A stretch of 64,000 nucleotides of DNA, taken from the NCBI RefSeq assembly GCF_001874525.1, contig NZ_LKAQ01000001.1, positions 62,001 to 126,000 of the forward strand, in the 5' to 3' direction. This document shows positions 6,916 to 16,200 of this stretch, in pieces. Each line of letters begins with the position of its first letter. Positions within the stretch are counted from its first letter, which is position 1. Below the pieces are notes generated by a model, which was not told where the DNA came from, made no database searches, and saw only the letters and a program-made list of their open reading frames with translations. The translations under genes and the position numbers were made by a program. Source of the stretch: Pseudodesulfovibrio hydrargyri (GTDB taxonomy: Bacteria > Desulfobacterota > Desulfovibrionia > Desulfovibrionales > Desulfovibrionaceae).

Positions 6916-7725
6916 ATGGACTGGTTCATGGAACAGAACGCCGTCTACCAGGCCTTTCTGGCCACCCTGTTCACCTGGGGCGTGACCGCCCTGGGCGCGG
7001 CCCTGGTCTTCACGGCCAGGGACATTTCCAAAAGAACGCTCGACGTCATGCTCGGCTTCGCCGGAGGGGTGATGATCGCCGCCAGCTACTGGTCGCTGCT
7101 GGCCCCGGCCATAGAGATGTCCGGCTACCTGGGCGACTTGGCCTTTGTCCCGGCGGCCGTGGGCTTCGTGCTCGGCGCTGCCTTCCTGCGGCTGGTGGAC
7201 ATGGTCCTGCCCCACCTGCACCTGAACGCGCCCCTGTCCGAAGCCGAGGGCATCAAAACCAGTTGGCGACGCAGCACCCTGCTGGTCACGGCCATCACCC
7301 TGCACAACATTCCGGAAGGGCTGGCCGTGGGCGTGGCCTTCGGGGCCGTGGCCGCCGGGCTGGACTCGGCCACCCTGGGCGGGGCCATCTCCCTGGCGCT
7401 GGGCATCGGCATCCAGAACTTCCCGGAAGGCACGGCGGTGTCCGTGCCCCTGCGGCGCGAAGGCATGTCCCGGACCAAGTCCTTCCTATACGGCCAGGCC
7501 TCGGGCATGGTCGAACCCATGGCCGCCGTGCTCGGCGCGGGGGCCGTGCTCCTGGCACGCCCCCTGCTGCCCTATGCTCTGGCCTTTGCCGCCGGGGCCA
7601 TGATCTTCGTGGTCGTGGAAGAGGTCATTCCCGAATCCCAGTCCTCGGGCAACGGAGATCTGGCCACCATGGGCGTCATCTTCGGCTTTACCGTCATGAT
7701 GGTTCTGGATGTGGCTCTGGGCTGA
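6916..7725 (+). CDS. ZIP-family divalent metal transporter (GufA-like)
   Basis: A 269-residue, eight-helix inner-membrane protein. Both ZIP metal-site motifs are present, HNIPEGLAVG in helix 4 (about residues 132-141) and QNFPEGTAVS in helix 5, together with a final-helix VVVEEVIPE segment. It has GufA-subfamily length and helix-4/5 spacing. Such proteins import zinc, iron or other divalent cations; the metal cannot be told from sequence. The ATG follows an AAAGGAG site. The gene stands alone with a long 5' region, which could carry metal-responsive control, though no operator is recognised. Confidence 0.9.
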   Translation: MDWFMEQNAVYQAFLATLFTWGVTALGAALVFTARDISKRTLDVMLGFAGGVMIAASYWSLLAPAIEMSGYLGDLAFVPAAVGFVLGAAFLRLVDMVLPHLHLNAPLSEAEGIKTSWRRSTLLVTAITLHNIPEGLAVGVAFGAVAAGLDSATLGGAISLALGIGIQNFPEGTAVSVPLRREGMSRTKSFLYGQASGMVEPMAAVLGAGAVLLARPLLPYALAFAAGAMIFVVVEEVIPESQSSGNGDLATMGVIFGFTVMMVLDVALG

Positions 7726-7937
7726 CAACTCGACTGTTTTATTCAAAAAAACACATACTATTAAACCTGGATACAAGAATATAATTCTACACAGGAAGAA
7801 ATAGTTGAGTCCCGCAACAGTCGGGTGTAACCTCTTGCCACTTGGGCGGGAGACCTTCCCCCCGGCCCGCCATGAACGATTCCCGTTCTGCCCCGGCGGA
7901 CCTGTATGCAACACATTTGTTTTTCAGGATTGATGTT

Positions 7938-8255
7938 ATGCAAGGATACTTTGTTACCTTTTTTACCCAACAGAGCCGTGAACACAACGGCCAGCCCGTG
8001 GCCTCGTGGATCGTCGAAGAGGCTCGGCGCCTCGGCGTGCGCGGTGCGACACTCTTTTCCGGCAGCGAGGGATTCGGCCATGACGGCCGCTTCCATTCGG
8101 ACAACTTCTTCGACCTCGAGGATGCGCCGGTGCAGGTCGCCCTGGCCCTGACGCAGGACGAATGCGATAAGCTCATGGCCCGGTTTGCGGAAACCGGTCT
8201 GCGCGTCTTCTACACCAAGTCCGAGATCGAATTCGGCTTCACGTCGGACAGCTGA
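7938..8255 (+). CDS. DUF190-family protein
   Basis: 105 residues from the ATG at 7938. It shows the family pattern: MQGYFVTFFT at the start, EEARRLGVRGATLF in the middle, GSEGFGHDGR, and a VFYTKSEIEFGF end. DUF190 proteins have a ferredoxin-like fold similar to PII-type regulators and often lie near fluoride exporters (CrcB), but none is seen here. Upstream in-frame ATG codons exist (7872), but the family starts at the MQGY position. The ribosome site is weak. The gene lies between ZIP and DUF554 membrane proteins on the same strand with gaps of 212 and 130 bases. Confidence 0.8.
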   Translation: MQGYFVTFFTQQSREHNGQPVASWIVEEARRLGVRGATLFSGSEGFGHDGRFHSDNFFDLEDAPVQVALALTQDECDKLMARFAETGLRVFYTKSEIEFGFTSDS

Positions 8256-8385
8256 CCCCGCCAGCCTTCCCTCCTGATTCGGCATTGCTTCCACTGCGCC
8301 CCTGACGCCGTGTGAACATCTGTTTTCTTACATCACCATCTCAACCGGACGCGCCGACACCGCGCCCGGCAGTAAGGATTTTTAT

Positions 8386-9096
8386 ATGATTGGTCCCTTA
8401 GTAAACGGAGCGGCGCTGGTAGTAGGCAGCGTCGCCGGGGCGGTTCTCGGCCCCAAACTCAGCATGAATCTTCGTCTCAAGATGCCCATGGTCTTTGGCT
8501 GCGCCTCCATGGGGCTGGGCGTGGCCATGATCGTCAAGGTCAAGTTCCTGGCCCCGGTGGTTCTGGCCCTGGTGCTCGGCTCGGTGCTCGGCGAACTCGT
8601 CCAGCTGGAATCGTTGATCCAGAAGGGCGCGGGCAAGACCCGCAGGCTCATCGACAAGGTGGCCCGGCCCAGCGGCGACCTGAGCCAGGAGGAATACCTG
8701 GACAAGTTCGTGGCCCTGCTGGTCCTCTTCTGCCTGAGCGGCACCGGCGTGTACGGGGCCATGAGCGAAGGCATGACCGGCGACCCCACCCTGCTCATCG
8801 TCAAGGCAATTCTCGACCTGTTCACCGCTCCGATCTTCGCCTCGACCATGGGATTGTCCGTTGGCATCCTGGTCATCCCGCAACTGGCCGTCCAGGCTGT
8901 ACTCTACTACGCCTCGTCCCTGATCCTGCCCCTGACCACCCCGGACATGCTGGCCGACTTCTCGGCCTGCGGCGGGCTGATCATGCTGGCCACGGGCTTC
9001 CGCATCTGCGGCATCAAGCAGTTCCCGGTGGCGAGCATGATCCCGGCCCTGCTCCTGGTCATGCCCCTGTCCGACCTCTGGGCTCGGCTGTTCTAG
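8386..9096 (+). CDS. DUF554-family membrane protein
   Basis: A 236-residue hydrophobic protein with about seven membrane segments, beginning MIGPLVNGAALVVGS as is usual for DUF554 (YdfK-like) proteins. Conserved features include VLGSVLGELVQLE in the first third, FCLSGTGVYGA, and the final FRICGIKQFPVASMIPAL. The function of the family is unknown; a transport role is only suggested by topology. The ATG follows a GTAAGGA site. It stands 47 bases before an alkyltransferase-like gene with which it may be co-transcribed. Confidence 0.85.
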   Translation: MIGPLVNGAALVVGSVAGAVLGPKLSMNLRLKMPMVFGCASMGLGVAMIVKVKFLAPVVLALVLGSVLGELVQLESLIQKGAGKTRRLIDKVARPSGDLSQEEYLDKFVALLVLFCLSGTGVYGAMSEGMTGDPTLLIVKAILDLFTAPIFASTMGLSVGILVIPQLAVQAVLYYASSLILPLTTPDMLADFSACGGLIMLATGFRICGIKQFPVASMIPALLLVMPLSDLWARLF

Positions 9097-9142
9097 AACT
9101 CCGCGGCTTGCCCTCGGGGCGCCCGGCGGTATATCAGGTCCC

Positions 9143-9475
9143 ATGGCTTCACCGTTCACCCAGAAGATCATCGAGACCATCCGGGCCATCCCCGAGGGCA
9201 GCGTGACCACTTACGGCCGGGTGGCCGCCCTTGCGGGCAACCGCAGGGGCGCGCGACAGGTGGCCCGCGTGCTGCACACCAGTTCACGCACGGAGAATCT
9301 GCCCTGGCACCGGGTCATCAACCGGGAGGGCAGGATATCCCTGGGCGAACTCCAGGGATACGACGAACAGAAACGGCTCCTCCAGGCCGAGGGCGTGCGC
9401 TTCGACGAGACGGACCGCATCGACCTCGAGCGCTTCGGGTGGCCTCCCTTCGATCCAATGGTCACGGGCGCATAG
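9143..9475 (+). CDS. Alkyltransferase-like protein (ATL), catalytic Cys replaced by Trp
   Basis: 110 residues, matching the C-terminal DNA-binding domain of O6-alkylguanine-DNA alkyltransferase. The winged-helix core (GSVTTYGRVAALAG) and the Arg-finger region (GARQVARVL) are present. The active-site motif PCHRV reads PWHRV here, so the alkyl-accepting cysteine is absent. Such ATL proteins bind O6-alkylguanine and recruit nucleotide excision repair instead of removing the alkyl group. Length and the Trp substitution match bacterial ATLs. It lies between DUF554 and a DMT exporter on the same strand. Confidence 0.9.
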   Translation: MASPFTQKIIETIRAIPEGSVTTYGRVAALAGNRRGARQVARVLHTSSRTENLPWHRVINREGRISLGELQGYDEQKRLLQAEGVRFDETDRIDLERFGWPPFDPMVTGA

Positions 9476-9514
9476 CGGTTGCCAAGCCAAGCCGCTTCGA
9501 CTATCTATCCCGCT

Positions 9515-10402
9515 ATGCCCGGCAACCGTCCCTTGGGATTCCTCTTCGCCCTGCTCGCCGTGACCATCTGGTCCGGCAACTTCCTCATCGCCAGCGGATT
9601 CGTGGACGACATCCCGCCCGTGACCCTGGCCGCCCTGCGCTGGCTCACGGCCACGGCGGTCTTCCTGCCCTTTGCCAAACGGGACATGCGGCGAGACATG
9701 CGGGCCCTGCTCGACAACCGCCTGGAACTGGCCGTGGCGGCCATAACCGGCGTGACCCTGTTCAACACCCTGGTCTACGTCAGCGCGCGGACCACGGACA
9801 CGGTGAACATGGCCCTGTTCGCCTCCACCACGCCGGTCTTCGTGGTCATCCTGGCCCGCATCTTCCTCAAGGAGCGCATTTCCCTGCTGCGCTGGACAGG
9901 GCTGGCCGTGGCCATCGCCGGGATGCTGGCCATCGCCACCCGGGGCAGCCTGGACGTACTCGTCCACCTGACCTTCCGTGCGGGGGACATCGTCATGCTC
10001 ACCGCCGGGTTCCTGTGGGCCGTGTACACCATTCTGGTCAAATGCAAGCCGCCGACCATCAGCCAGAACGCCTACCTCGGGGCGACCTTTCTCCTGGGAA
10101 CCGTCCCCCTGGTCCCGGCGGCGCTCATCGAACAATGGTTCGCCCCGGCTTGGACCTTCACCCCGGCCGTGCTCGGCGCGGTCCTGTACATCGGCGTGCT
10201 GGCCTCGCTGGTCGCTTTCTTCCTCTGGAATTCCGCGATAATGCATATCGGACCGGGCAATACGGCCCTGTTCCAGTACTTCATGCCGGTTTTCAGCGGG
10301 CTCGGAGCATGGCTCATGCTCGGCCAGCCCGTGACCGTGGTCCACGGCGTGGGGTTCGTGCTCATCTTCTCCGGCGTGGTCATGGCCACCCGCCCACGCT
10401 GA
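9515..10402 (+). CDS. EamA/DMT-family transporter
   Basis: A 295-residue inner-membrane protein with ten hydrophobic segments in two EamA repeats. The first (about residues 8-140) opens GFLFALLAVTIWSGNF and contains ALRWLTATAVF and FLKERISLLRWTGLAVAIAG. The second (about 152-290) contains TAGFLWAVYTILVK and ends GFVLIFSGVVMA. EamA exporters handle metabolites such as amino acids; the substrate is unknown. The ATG at 9515 is the only sensible start, although it lacks a strong ribosome site; a TTG at 9479, closer to the preceding stop codon, is a less likely alternative. Confidence 0.85.
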   Translation: MPGNRPLGFLFALLAVTIWSGNFLIASGFVDDIPPVTLAALRWLTATAVFLPFAKRDMRRDMRALLDNRLELAVAAITGVTLFNTLVYVSARTTDTVNMALFASTTPVFVVILARIFLKERISLLRWTGLAVAIAGMLAIATRGSLDVLVHLTFRAGDIVMLTAGFLWAVYTILVKCKPPTISQNAYLGATFLLGTVPLVPAALIEQWFAPAWTFTPAVLGAVLYIGVLASLVAFFLWNSAIMHIGPGNTALFQYFMPVFSGLGAWLMLGQPVTVVHGVGFVLIFSGVVMATRPR

Positions 10403-10467
10403 TCCCGGTCCGATTCCCGCCGGAAAATGGTTGCCTTTTTACCCGGTTTCACAATAGATTGAAGTCC

Positions 10468-10914
10468 ATGAAACAGCTACTCTTGACCACCCTCATCGCC
10501 GTCTCCCTGGCCGCTTTTTCCGCCTGCTCCACCAAAGCCCCGGACCTGGGTATGGCCGAAGGCAAATTCGCCGTCTGCCCGGCCAATGTCGACTGCGTCT
10601 CCTCGCAGGCAACGGACGCCAAGCACAGGATAGACCCGATCAAAGCCACGGGCGATCCCAACAAGGTCATGGTCGACCTGGGCAGAGCCGTGGAATCCGT
10701 TTTCGGCGGCAAGGTGCTTTTATCCGAGGGCAACTACCTGCGCGCCGAGTTCAAGAGCAGCATCCTGCGCACCATGGATGACGCGGAATTCCTCTACGAC
10801 CAGCAAGCGGGCCTGATCCAGATTCATGCCTTGTCCCGGGGCGAAGTCCTGGATTTCTCCGACAGCCGCGACCAGATTGAAGAAGTGCGGATGTTCTTTT
10901 CCAACATGCAGTAA
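10468..10914 (+). CDS. DUF1499-family lipoprotein
   Basis: 148 residues with a lipoprotein signal peptide: a Lys-starting n-region, a hydrophobic core (LLLTTLIAVSLAAF), and lipobox FSAC with the lipidated cysteine at residue 20. The mature part has the DUF1499 pattern: CPANVDCVSSQA, then a middle section ending YLRAEFKSSILR, then DDAEFLYDQQAGLIQIHALSR. The function of the family is unknown. A +2 Ser after the lipid Cys predicts outer-membrane localisation by the usual sorting rule. A terminator follows at 10932-10971. Confidence 0.85.
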   Translation: MKQLLLTTLIAVSLAAFSACSTKAPDLGMAEGKFAVCPANVDCVSSQATDAKHRIDPIKATGDPNKVMVDLGRAVESVFGGKVLLSEGNYLRAEFKSSILRTMDDAEFLYDQQAGLIQIHALSRGEVLDFSDSRDQIEEVRMFFSNMQ

Positions 10915-10931
10915 CCGTTTCCGGAAAGCGC

Positions 10932-10971
10932 AAAAAAAAAGACCGCTCCTCTCAAGGGGCGGTCTTTTTTC
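10932..10971. terminator. Bidirectional terminator between lipoprotein and ferredoxin genes
   Basis: GACCGC...GCGGTC hairpin flanked by nine A on one side and six T on the other. It serves convergent genes. Confidence 0.9.
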
Positions 10972-10986
10972 GTGCCAAGTAATGCG

Positions 10987-11172
<186 letters not shown>

Positions 11173-11330
11173 TCAACCTCCTGAGATACTGGAATTAGTT
11201 AAAACTGAATTTCCATTTGTAGATATCTATACCTTGCGAGCCAATTTTGTGGCAACTGTTTTTACGTTCAATTTGCCGGGTGGTGAATTCGCCGTTGGCA
11301 GCCGGGGGCAAATGCTGTACTCCACCGCCC

Positions 11331-12053
11331 ATGCTTGAAACACTCGCCATCGTCGCCATCGTACTCGCGGCCGCCTTCCTGCAGGGGCTGACCGGATTCG
11401 GATTCGGGCTCATCGCCTTGCCCCTGCTGGGATTCTTCATGGGCATCAAGACCAGTGTACCGTTGATGGTCCTTCTGGCCGCAATTATCAGTATCTACCT
11501 GAGCCTGCGCCTGCGCAAGAGCATTGATCTCAAATCCGCTTTCACACTGCTGGCCGCCAGTCTGATCGGCATTCCGCTCGGGGTCTACATCCTCAAACGG
11601 GTTCCCGCCCAGGGTTTGTCCATCTGTGTGGGCGTGATCATGGTCGCCTTCACCAGCTACCAGTTCCTGGCCCGGCCTAAGCCCCGGAGCTTCGGCAAAC
11701 GGCTGACCGTGCTGGCCGGATTCTTCTCCGGCGTACTCGGCGGCAGCCTGGGCGTGAGCGGTCCGCCGGTCATCGTCTACACCGCTCTCCAGCCCTGGAC
11801 CAAGGACCGCGCCAAGGCCACCCTGGCCTGCTTCTTCGCCCTGTCCAATGTGGTCATCATCGCCACCCATGCCGCGTCCGGCATGCTCACGGGCGAGGTC
11901 CTGCATCTCTACGCCCTGTGCCTGCCCGCCCTGCTGGCCGGCATCTTCCTCGGGATCAAGGCGTACGACCGCCTCTCGGACAACGGCTACCGGCAACTCG
12001 CCCTTGCCCTGGTCTTTACGCTCGGCTGCATGATGCTCTATCGAAACATATAA
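11331..12053 (+). CDS. TauE/SafE-family permease (sulfite/organosulfur exporter family)
   Basis: A 240-residue protein with about eight membrane segments, starting at the ATG at 11331. It carries the TauE/SafE repeat features LQGLTGFGFGLIALPLL in the first half and GGSLGVSGPPVIVYT in the second. Characterised members export sulfite, sulfoacetate or related anions or import small organic acids; the substrate here is not known. An in-frame upstream extension to 11247 has no hydrophobic or conserved character and is rejected. The ribosome site is weak. It ends at a good terminator. Confidence 0.88.
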   Translation: MLETLAIVAIVLAAAFLQGLTGFGFGLIALPLLGFFMGIKTSVPLMVLLAAIISIYLSLRLRKSIDLKSAFTLLAASLIGIPLGVYILKRVPAQGLSICVGVIMVAFTSYQFLARPKPRSFGKRLTVLAGFFSGVLGGSLGVSGPPVIVYTALQPWTKDRAKATLACFFALSNVVIIATHAASGMLTGEVLHLYALCLPALLAGIFLGIKAYDRLSDNGYRQLALALVFTLGCMMLYRNI

Positions 12054-12108
12054 CACACGCTCCAACCGTTCTGGATAACGCATATTTTCGAACCAGCGAA
12101 CCAGCCGA

Positions 12109-12153
12109 AGCGCCGCCCGTCATATGATTTGGCGGGTGGCGCTCCTTTTTCTT
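12109..12153 (+). terminator. Terminator of the TauE/SafE permease gene
   Basis: An 11-bp stem AGCGCCGCCCG / CGGGTGGCGCT with one G-T pair, followed by CCTTTTTCTTT. Confidence 0.85.
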
Positions 12154-12214
12154 TATATGCCGAGGTTTATCTGCAATAATAGAGAACACGCACACAAAAA
12201 CGCGGTCGGAATCT

Positions 12215-14422
12215 ATGCTCGAACGGCTGAGACGATTGTTCAAGAAAGACCAGCTGATACTCCTGGGGGCGGGCGTGTCGGTGACGGTCATCATGATCGC
12301 GCTGTACGTCAGCCAGCCGAAGTTCCTGCACCTGCTCAACCTGAAGATCTACGACGACTATCTCCGCCAATACCATCAGCCCGCCGCCACCCGGGTCCCG
12401 GTGATCATCGACCTGGACGAGAAGAGCCTGTCCGAACTGGGCCAGTGGCCCTGGCCGCGCTACCGGGTGGCCCTGCTGCTCAAGTACCTGACCGCCTACG
12501 GGGCCGTGGCCGTGGCCTCGGACATCATCTTCAGCGAACCCGACCGGACCTCGCCCGCGATCATGAAAGAGGACGTCAAACGGGAGCTGCGCATCGACAT
12601 CGGTTTCACGGGGCTGCCCGGGGACCTCATGGATTACGACCGGCTTCTGGCCTACAACCTCAAGGGCGGCCCCTACATCCTCGGCTTCGACTTCAGCCGC
12701 GAATCCGTGCCTAGCGACCATGACTGCCGGGTTCGGCCCGCCAAGGTGTCCGTGCTCTCCCCACCGGGCGCGCCATCTCCCCACGACTTCCTGCCCCGGG
12801 CCAAGGGGATGATCTGCCCCATCCCGGTCCTGGCCGAGGCGGCGCCGGAGTGCGGTTTCATCACCATCACCCCGGACCTGGATTCCGTGTACCGACGGGT
12901 GCCCCTGCTCTACAGCTTTGAGGGGCGGTACTACCCCAGCCTGGCCCTGGCCACGCTCATGCAGGCCACGGAGAAAAAGGACATCGTCCTCAAAATGTCA
13001 CCCGTGGGCATCGAGTCCATCCGGTTCAACGACATGGTCATTCCCACGGACTCCCGGGGGCAGCTGCTCATCAACTACCGGGGCCCCATGCGGACCTTCG
13101 AATACATCTCGGCCTCGGACGTGCTCGCCCGCAAGCTGCCGCCCGGCTCCCTGCGCGGCCGAATCGCCTTCATCGGCACCTCGGCCTCGGGCCTGAAGGA
13201 CATCCGGGCCACGCCCCTCGACCCCGGCTTTCCGGGCGCGGAGGCCCACGCCACCGTGGTGGACAACATCCTCTCCGGGCAGATCCTGTCGGTCCCGGAT
13301 TGGGCGCCGGGCCTGGAATTCCTCGCCATGCTCGCGGGCGGATTGGCGACCACCTTCCTGCTCATGTGGGCCCGGGCCTCCTGGATCATACTGCCCGTAT
13401 TCTGCATGGGGGGAGTGATGTGGTACGGCTCGGTGTTCTTCTACCGGGAGCAGGAGTTCTTCATTTCGCCCATGTACTCCTACCTCACCCTGGGGCTGAC
13501 CTTCATTACCCTGACGCTGATCAAGTTCTGGCGCGAGGAAATCGCCAAGCGCTACATTCACGGGGCCTTCGCCCACTACCTCGCCCCGTCGGTCATCTCC
13601 CAGATCATGGACAACCCGGAAGCCCTGACTCTGGAAGGCCAGGAAAAGGAGATCACCATCCAGTTCTCGGACGTTCGCAACTTCACCTCCCTGTCCGAGA
13701 AGCTCTCCCCCGCCCAGGTCACCAACCTGCTCCACGACTACCTGACTCCCATGACCCGGATCATCACCGAGCACGAGGGCACCCTTGACAAATTCATCGG
13801 TGACTCGGTCATGGCCTTCTGGAACGCCCCCCTGGACATCGAGAACCACCAGGAGAAGTCCCTGCGGGCCGCCCTGGCCCAGCAGCGCAGGCTCGGGGAG
13901 CTGAACGAGACCTTCCTCGACAAATACGGCTTTGCCATCGCCGTGGGCATCGGCATCCACTCGGGCCCGGTGCGCGTGGGCAACATGGGCTCGGACGATC
14001 TCTTCGACTACACCCTCATCGGCGACAACGTGAACCTGGCCTCCCGGCTGGAGGGGCTGACCAAGTTCTACGGCCAGACCCTGGTGGTCAGCCAGGCCAT
14101 CAAGGACGCTTGCGGGGACGGCTATTACTTCCGCATCCTGGACAACGTCCGGGTCAAGGGCAAGGAAGCGCCCGTGACCATCCACACCGTCTACACTCTG
14201 CAGGAGGCGCAGGCCCGCAAGGCCGAACTCGATCTGTACGAGAAGGCCCGACAGGCCTACGTGGATCGGAACTTCGACGGCGCCGGGACGCTTTTCCGCG
14301 AACTGCGCGAAACAGGGGCCGAACCGGTCCTCTACGACCTGTACCTCGAACGGTGCGAACACATGAAGGACGCCCCGCCCGACTGCGACTGGGACTGCGT
14401 GTTCACGCACAAGACGAAGTAG
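12215..14422 (+). CDS. CHASE2-domain class III adenylate/guanylate cyclase
   Basis: 735 residues. A membrane segment near residues 17-33 leads into an extracytoplasmic CHASE2 sensor domain (about 35-350; VPVIIDLDEKSLSELGQWPWPR is its hallmark start). Three closely spaced membrane segments follow (about 360-435), then the cytoplasmic cyclase domain (about 465-640). Metal-binding aspartates are in FSDVRNFTSLSE and FIGDSVMAFWN. The transition-state region DYTLIGDNVNLASRLE is complete. A Lys in DKFIGD favours ATP as substrate, so cAMP is the likely product. A helical TPR-like tail closes the protein. The sensed signal is unknown. The start has no strong ribosome site but gives the normal family N-terminus. 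Confidence 0.92.
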   Translation: MLERLRRLFKKDQLILLGAGVSVTVIMIALYVSQPKFLHLLNLKIYDDYLRQYHQPAATRVPVIIDLDEKSLSELGQWPWPRYRVALLLKYLTAYGAVAVASDIIFSEPDRTSPAIMKEDVKRELRIDIGFTGLPGDLMDYDRLLAYNLKGGPYILGFDFSRESVPSDHDCRVRPAKVSVLSPPGAPSPHDFLPRAKGMICPIPVLAEAAPECGFITITPDLDSVYRRVPLLYSFEGRYYPSLALATLMQATEKKDIVLKMSPVGIESIRFNDMVIPTDSRGQLLINYRGPMRTFEYISASDVLARKLPPGSLRGRIAFIGTSASGLKDIRATPLDPGFPGAEAHATVVDNILSGQILSVPDWAPGLEFLAMLAGGLATTFLLMWARASWIILPVFCMGGVMWYGSVFFYREQEFFISPMYSYLTLGLTFITLTLIKFWREEIAKRYIHGAFAHYLAPSVISQIMDNPEALTLEGQEKEITIQFSDVRNFTSLSEKLSPAQVTNLLHDYLTPMTRIITEHEGTLDKFIGDSVMAFWNAPLDIENHQEKSLRAALAQQRRLGELNETFLDKYGFAIAVGIGIHSGPVRVGNMGSDDLFDYTLIGDNVNLASRLEGLTKFYGQTLVVSQAIKDACGDGYYFRILDNVRVKGKEAPVTIHTVYTLQEAQARKAELDLYEKARQAYVDRNFDGAGTLFRELRETGAEPVLYDLYLERCEHMKDAPPDCDWDCVFTHKTK

Positions 14423-14424
14423 GC

Positions 14425-14540
14425 TGCCTCCGGCGGCCGGGGGAAGGGAAAAGGGAACCCCTTTGTAAAGGGCTTTCCCTTTCCCCTTCCACCGAACCCA
14501 CATCTCCCTTCCCTTCCAAAAGTTTTGTTGCTGCTTCGCA
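14425..14540. repeat. Dispersed intergenic repeat, copy A (one-ended)
   Basis: Begins TGCCTCCGGCGGCC, the same 14 bases as the left ends at 22399 and 57429. It is followed by G/A-rich and C/T-rich stretches that pair around 14440-14487, and contains AAAAGTTTTGTTGC...CTTCGC near 14516-14540, the internal block shared with the other copies. A matching right end is not visible. Confidence 0.75.
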
Positions 14541-14633
14541 GGTGAGGGACGCGGTGGGCCTTGCTTTTCTTCGCCGACTTTTCCGTAAGGCAATTAATGA
14601 GGAAAGTTCGGGGCAGCGTTGCGGCTTCCAGAG

Positions 14634-14666
14634 GAAAAAAGAAGAGCCGCTTTGAAGGCGGCTCTT
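14634..14666 (-). terminator. Terminator of the FAD oxidoreductase gene
   Basis: AGAGCCGC / GCGGCTCT hairpin with a T-rich tail on the minus strand, just after the stop codon at 14690. Confidence 0.8.
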
Positions 14667-14689
14667 TGCAATTCGTATGGATACCCGGT

Positions 14690-15952
14690 CTAGGGGTTGT
14701 TCATCATGGCCTCGATGAAGCTGTCGGGCCAGAGCGCCGGGGAGGGGTCGCCCTCCATGAGCCGCTCCTTGCCTTCCGCGTCGAGCTCGAAGCCGTTCTT
14801 GATGAAGCTGGTGTAGAACCCGGCCGCGTCGATCTCCCCGATGAGGATGCATCCGGCCAGGACGTTGTTCTTGAAGATGAGCTTGCGGTAGACCGAGTTC
14901 TCGCGGTCCAGGAACACGGCGGTCTCGAACCGGTCGTCGTCGGCCAGGTTGGTCTCGCCCACAGAGATGGTCGGCAGCCCGTAATAGGTGATGGAGTTCA
15001 TGGACAGGCCGCCGGAGTACGGCGTCCGGGCTCCGGCCATGTTCCGGCCGGCGTTGAGTCCCTGGGAATAGGCGTTGGGCCAGATCGGGCGGACGGTGTA
15101 CTCCCCGGTCAGCAGGTCTTTGGCCTCAGCCACGTCGCCCGCGGCAAAGACGTCCGGATCACTGGTGGTCATGTAGTCGTCCACACGGATGCCCTGATCC
15201 GTGGCCAGCCCGGCCTGGATGGCCAGCCCCATGTTCGGGCGCACGCCCGCGGCCACGATGACCACGTCCGCCGGGACCAGGCCCTGGTCGGTCTCCACGC
15301 CCTTGATGGTGCCGTCCTCGTAACGGATGATCTCCTTGGTGGCCGTGCCCTGCATGAAACGGATGCCGTTCTTCTCCAGGTGCTCCACGATGAGTTCGCC
15401 CGCGGTCTCGTCGAAGTAGGCGCGCATGATCCGGGAGCGGACCACGATGGTCACGTCCACGCCCTTCTCGGCGAACCCTTCGGCGGCCTTGAGCGCGATG
15501 AGCCCAGCGCCGATGACCACGACATGCTTGACCTTGTCGACCAGTTCCTTGAGGGTCTCGGCATGGGCCACGGTGGTGAAGTTGTGCACCCCCGGTCCTT
15601 CGATGCCGGGCAGTGACGGCTTGACCGGAGTGCCGCCCGTGGCCAGCAGCAGTTTGTCAAACTTGACCTTGTCGCCGCAGTCGAGAACCAGGACCTTCTC
15701 CTTCGCGTCCACGGACAGGACGCGCGAGCCGAGCCGCATGGCCACCTGGTTGCGCTCGTAAAATTCCTCGGGGCGGAACGGCAGGGTATCGAACTTGATC
15801 TTGTCCGACAGGTAATAGGAAATAAGCGGACGGCCATAGGTCGGCACGGCCTCGTCACTGATAATCGTGATGGAGCCGGTCTTGTCGTGCTGGCGGATGC
15901 CCTCAATGGCGCCGATGGCCGAAACGCCGTTTCCCACAATAACGTAATCCAT
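14690..15952 (-). CDS. NAD(P)H-dependent FAD oxidoreductase (NirB/rubredoxin-reductase type)
   Basis: 420 residues in the pyridine nucleotide-disulfide oxidoreductase fold without the redox CXXXXC pair. The N-terminal FAD-binding segment is YVIVGNGVSAIGAIEGI, the NAD(P)H-binding segment is VVVIGAGLIALKAAEGF (about residues 147-163), and the FAD-contacting motif is DPDVFAAGDVAEA near 268. The last 100 residues form a family-specific C-terminal domain. Relatives pass electrons to rubredoxin, nitrite reductase or CoA-disulfide; the partner is not evident. The ATG at 15952 has GGAGGGA at the right distance, so the longer frame to 16000 is not used. The gene is divergent from the acetyl-CoA carboxylase genes across 248 AT-rich bases. 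Confidence 0.87.
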   Translation of the reverse strand: MDYVIVGNGVSAIGAIEGIRQHDKTGSITIISDEAVPTYGRPLISYYLSDKIKFDTLPFRPEEFYERNQVAMRLGSRVLSVDAKEKVLVLDCGDKVKFDKLLLATGGTPVKPSLPGIEGPGVHNFTTVAHAETLKELVDKVKHVVVIGAGLIALKAAEGFAEKGVDVTIVVRSRIMRAYFDETAGELIVEHLEKNGIRFMQGTATKEIIRYEDGTIKGVETDQGLVPADVVIVAAGVRPNMGLAIQAGLATDQGIRVDDYMTTSDPDVFAAGDVAEAKDLLTGEYTVRPIWPNAYSQGLNAGRNMAGARTPYSGGLSMNSITYYGLPTISVGETNLADDDRFETAVFLDRENSVYRKLIFKNNVLAGCILIGEIDAAGFYTSFIKNGFELDAEGKERLMEGDPSPALWPDSFIEAMMNNP

Positions 15953-16200
15953 GCGAAATCCCTCCATGTCCGTTCCCCGGCTCGTTGACAATTCCAGCAA
16001 AACAGGGCCTCCAGAATTTGCCGGACCGATTTTCTACACATTTTTTAGTAAAAAATCCACAGATAATAATTAAAACGGCTGTTTCATAATAACAATCTGA
16101 TTTTATTAATTAAACACCATTTTAAAAAATTTGCAAGATAGAGGAAGAAACGCTATTTAGGGCACCGCTAAAACCACACCAGAAAACGAGAATATCCAAC
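15953..16200. other. AT-rich divergent intergenic region
   Basis: This 248-base spacer should hold promoters for both the FAD oxidoreductase (minus) and biotin carboxylase (plus). It is strongly AT-rich from 16020 to 16140. No operator matching a known fatty-acid regulator is recognised. Confidence 0.5.

Noticed and set aside
7800-7860. A possible cobalamin riboswitch before the DUF190 gene, because of GTCCCGC and GCCACTT segments
   Set aside because: The upstream core elements of the aptamer are absent, and the gene is not a B12-related family.
12998-14593. Minus-strand open frame of about 530 codons over the cyclase gene
   Set aside because: It is antisense to the cyclase catalytic domain and has no recognisable domains.
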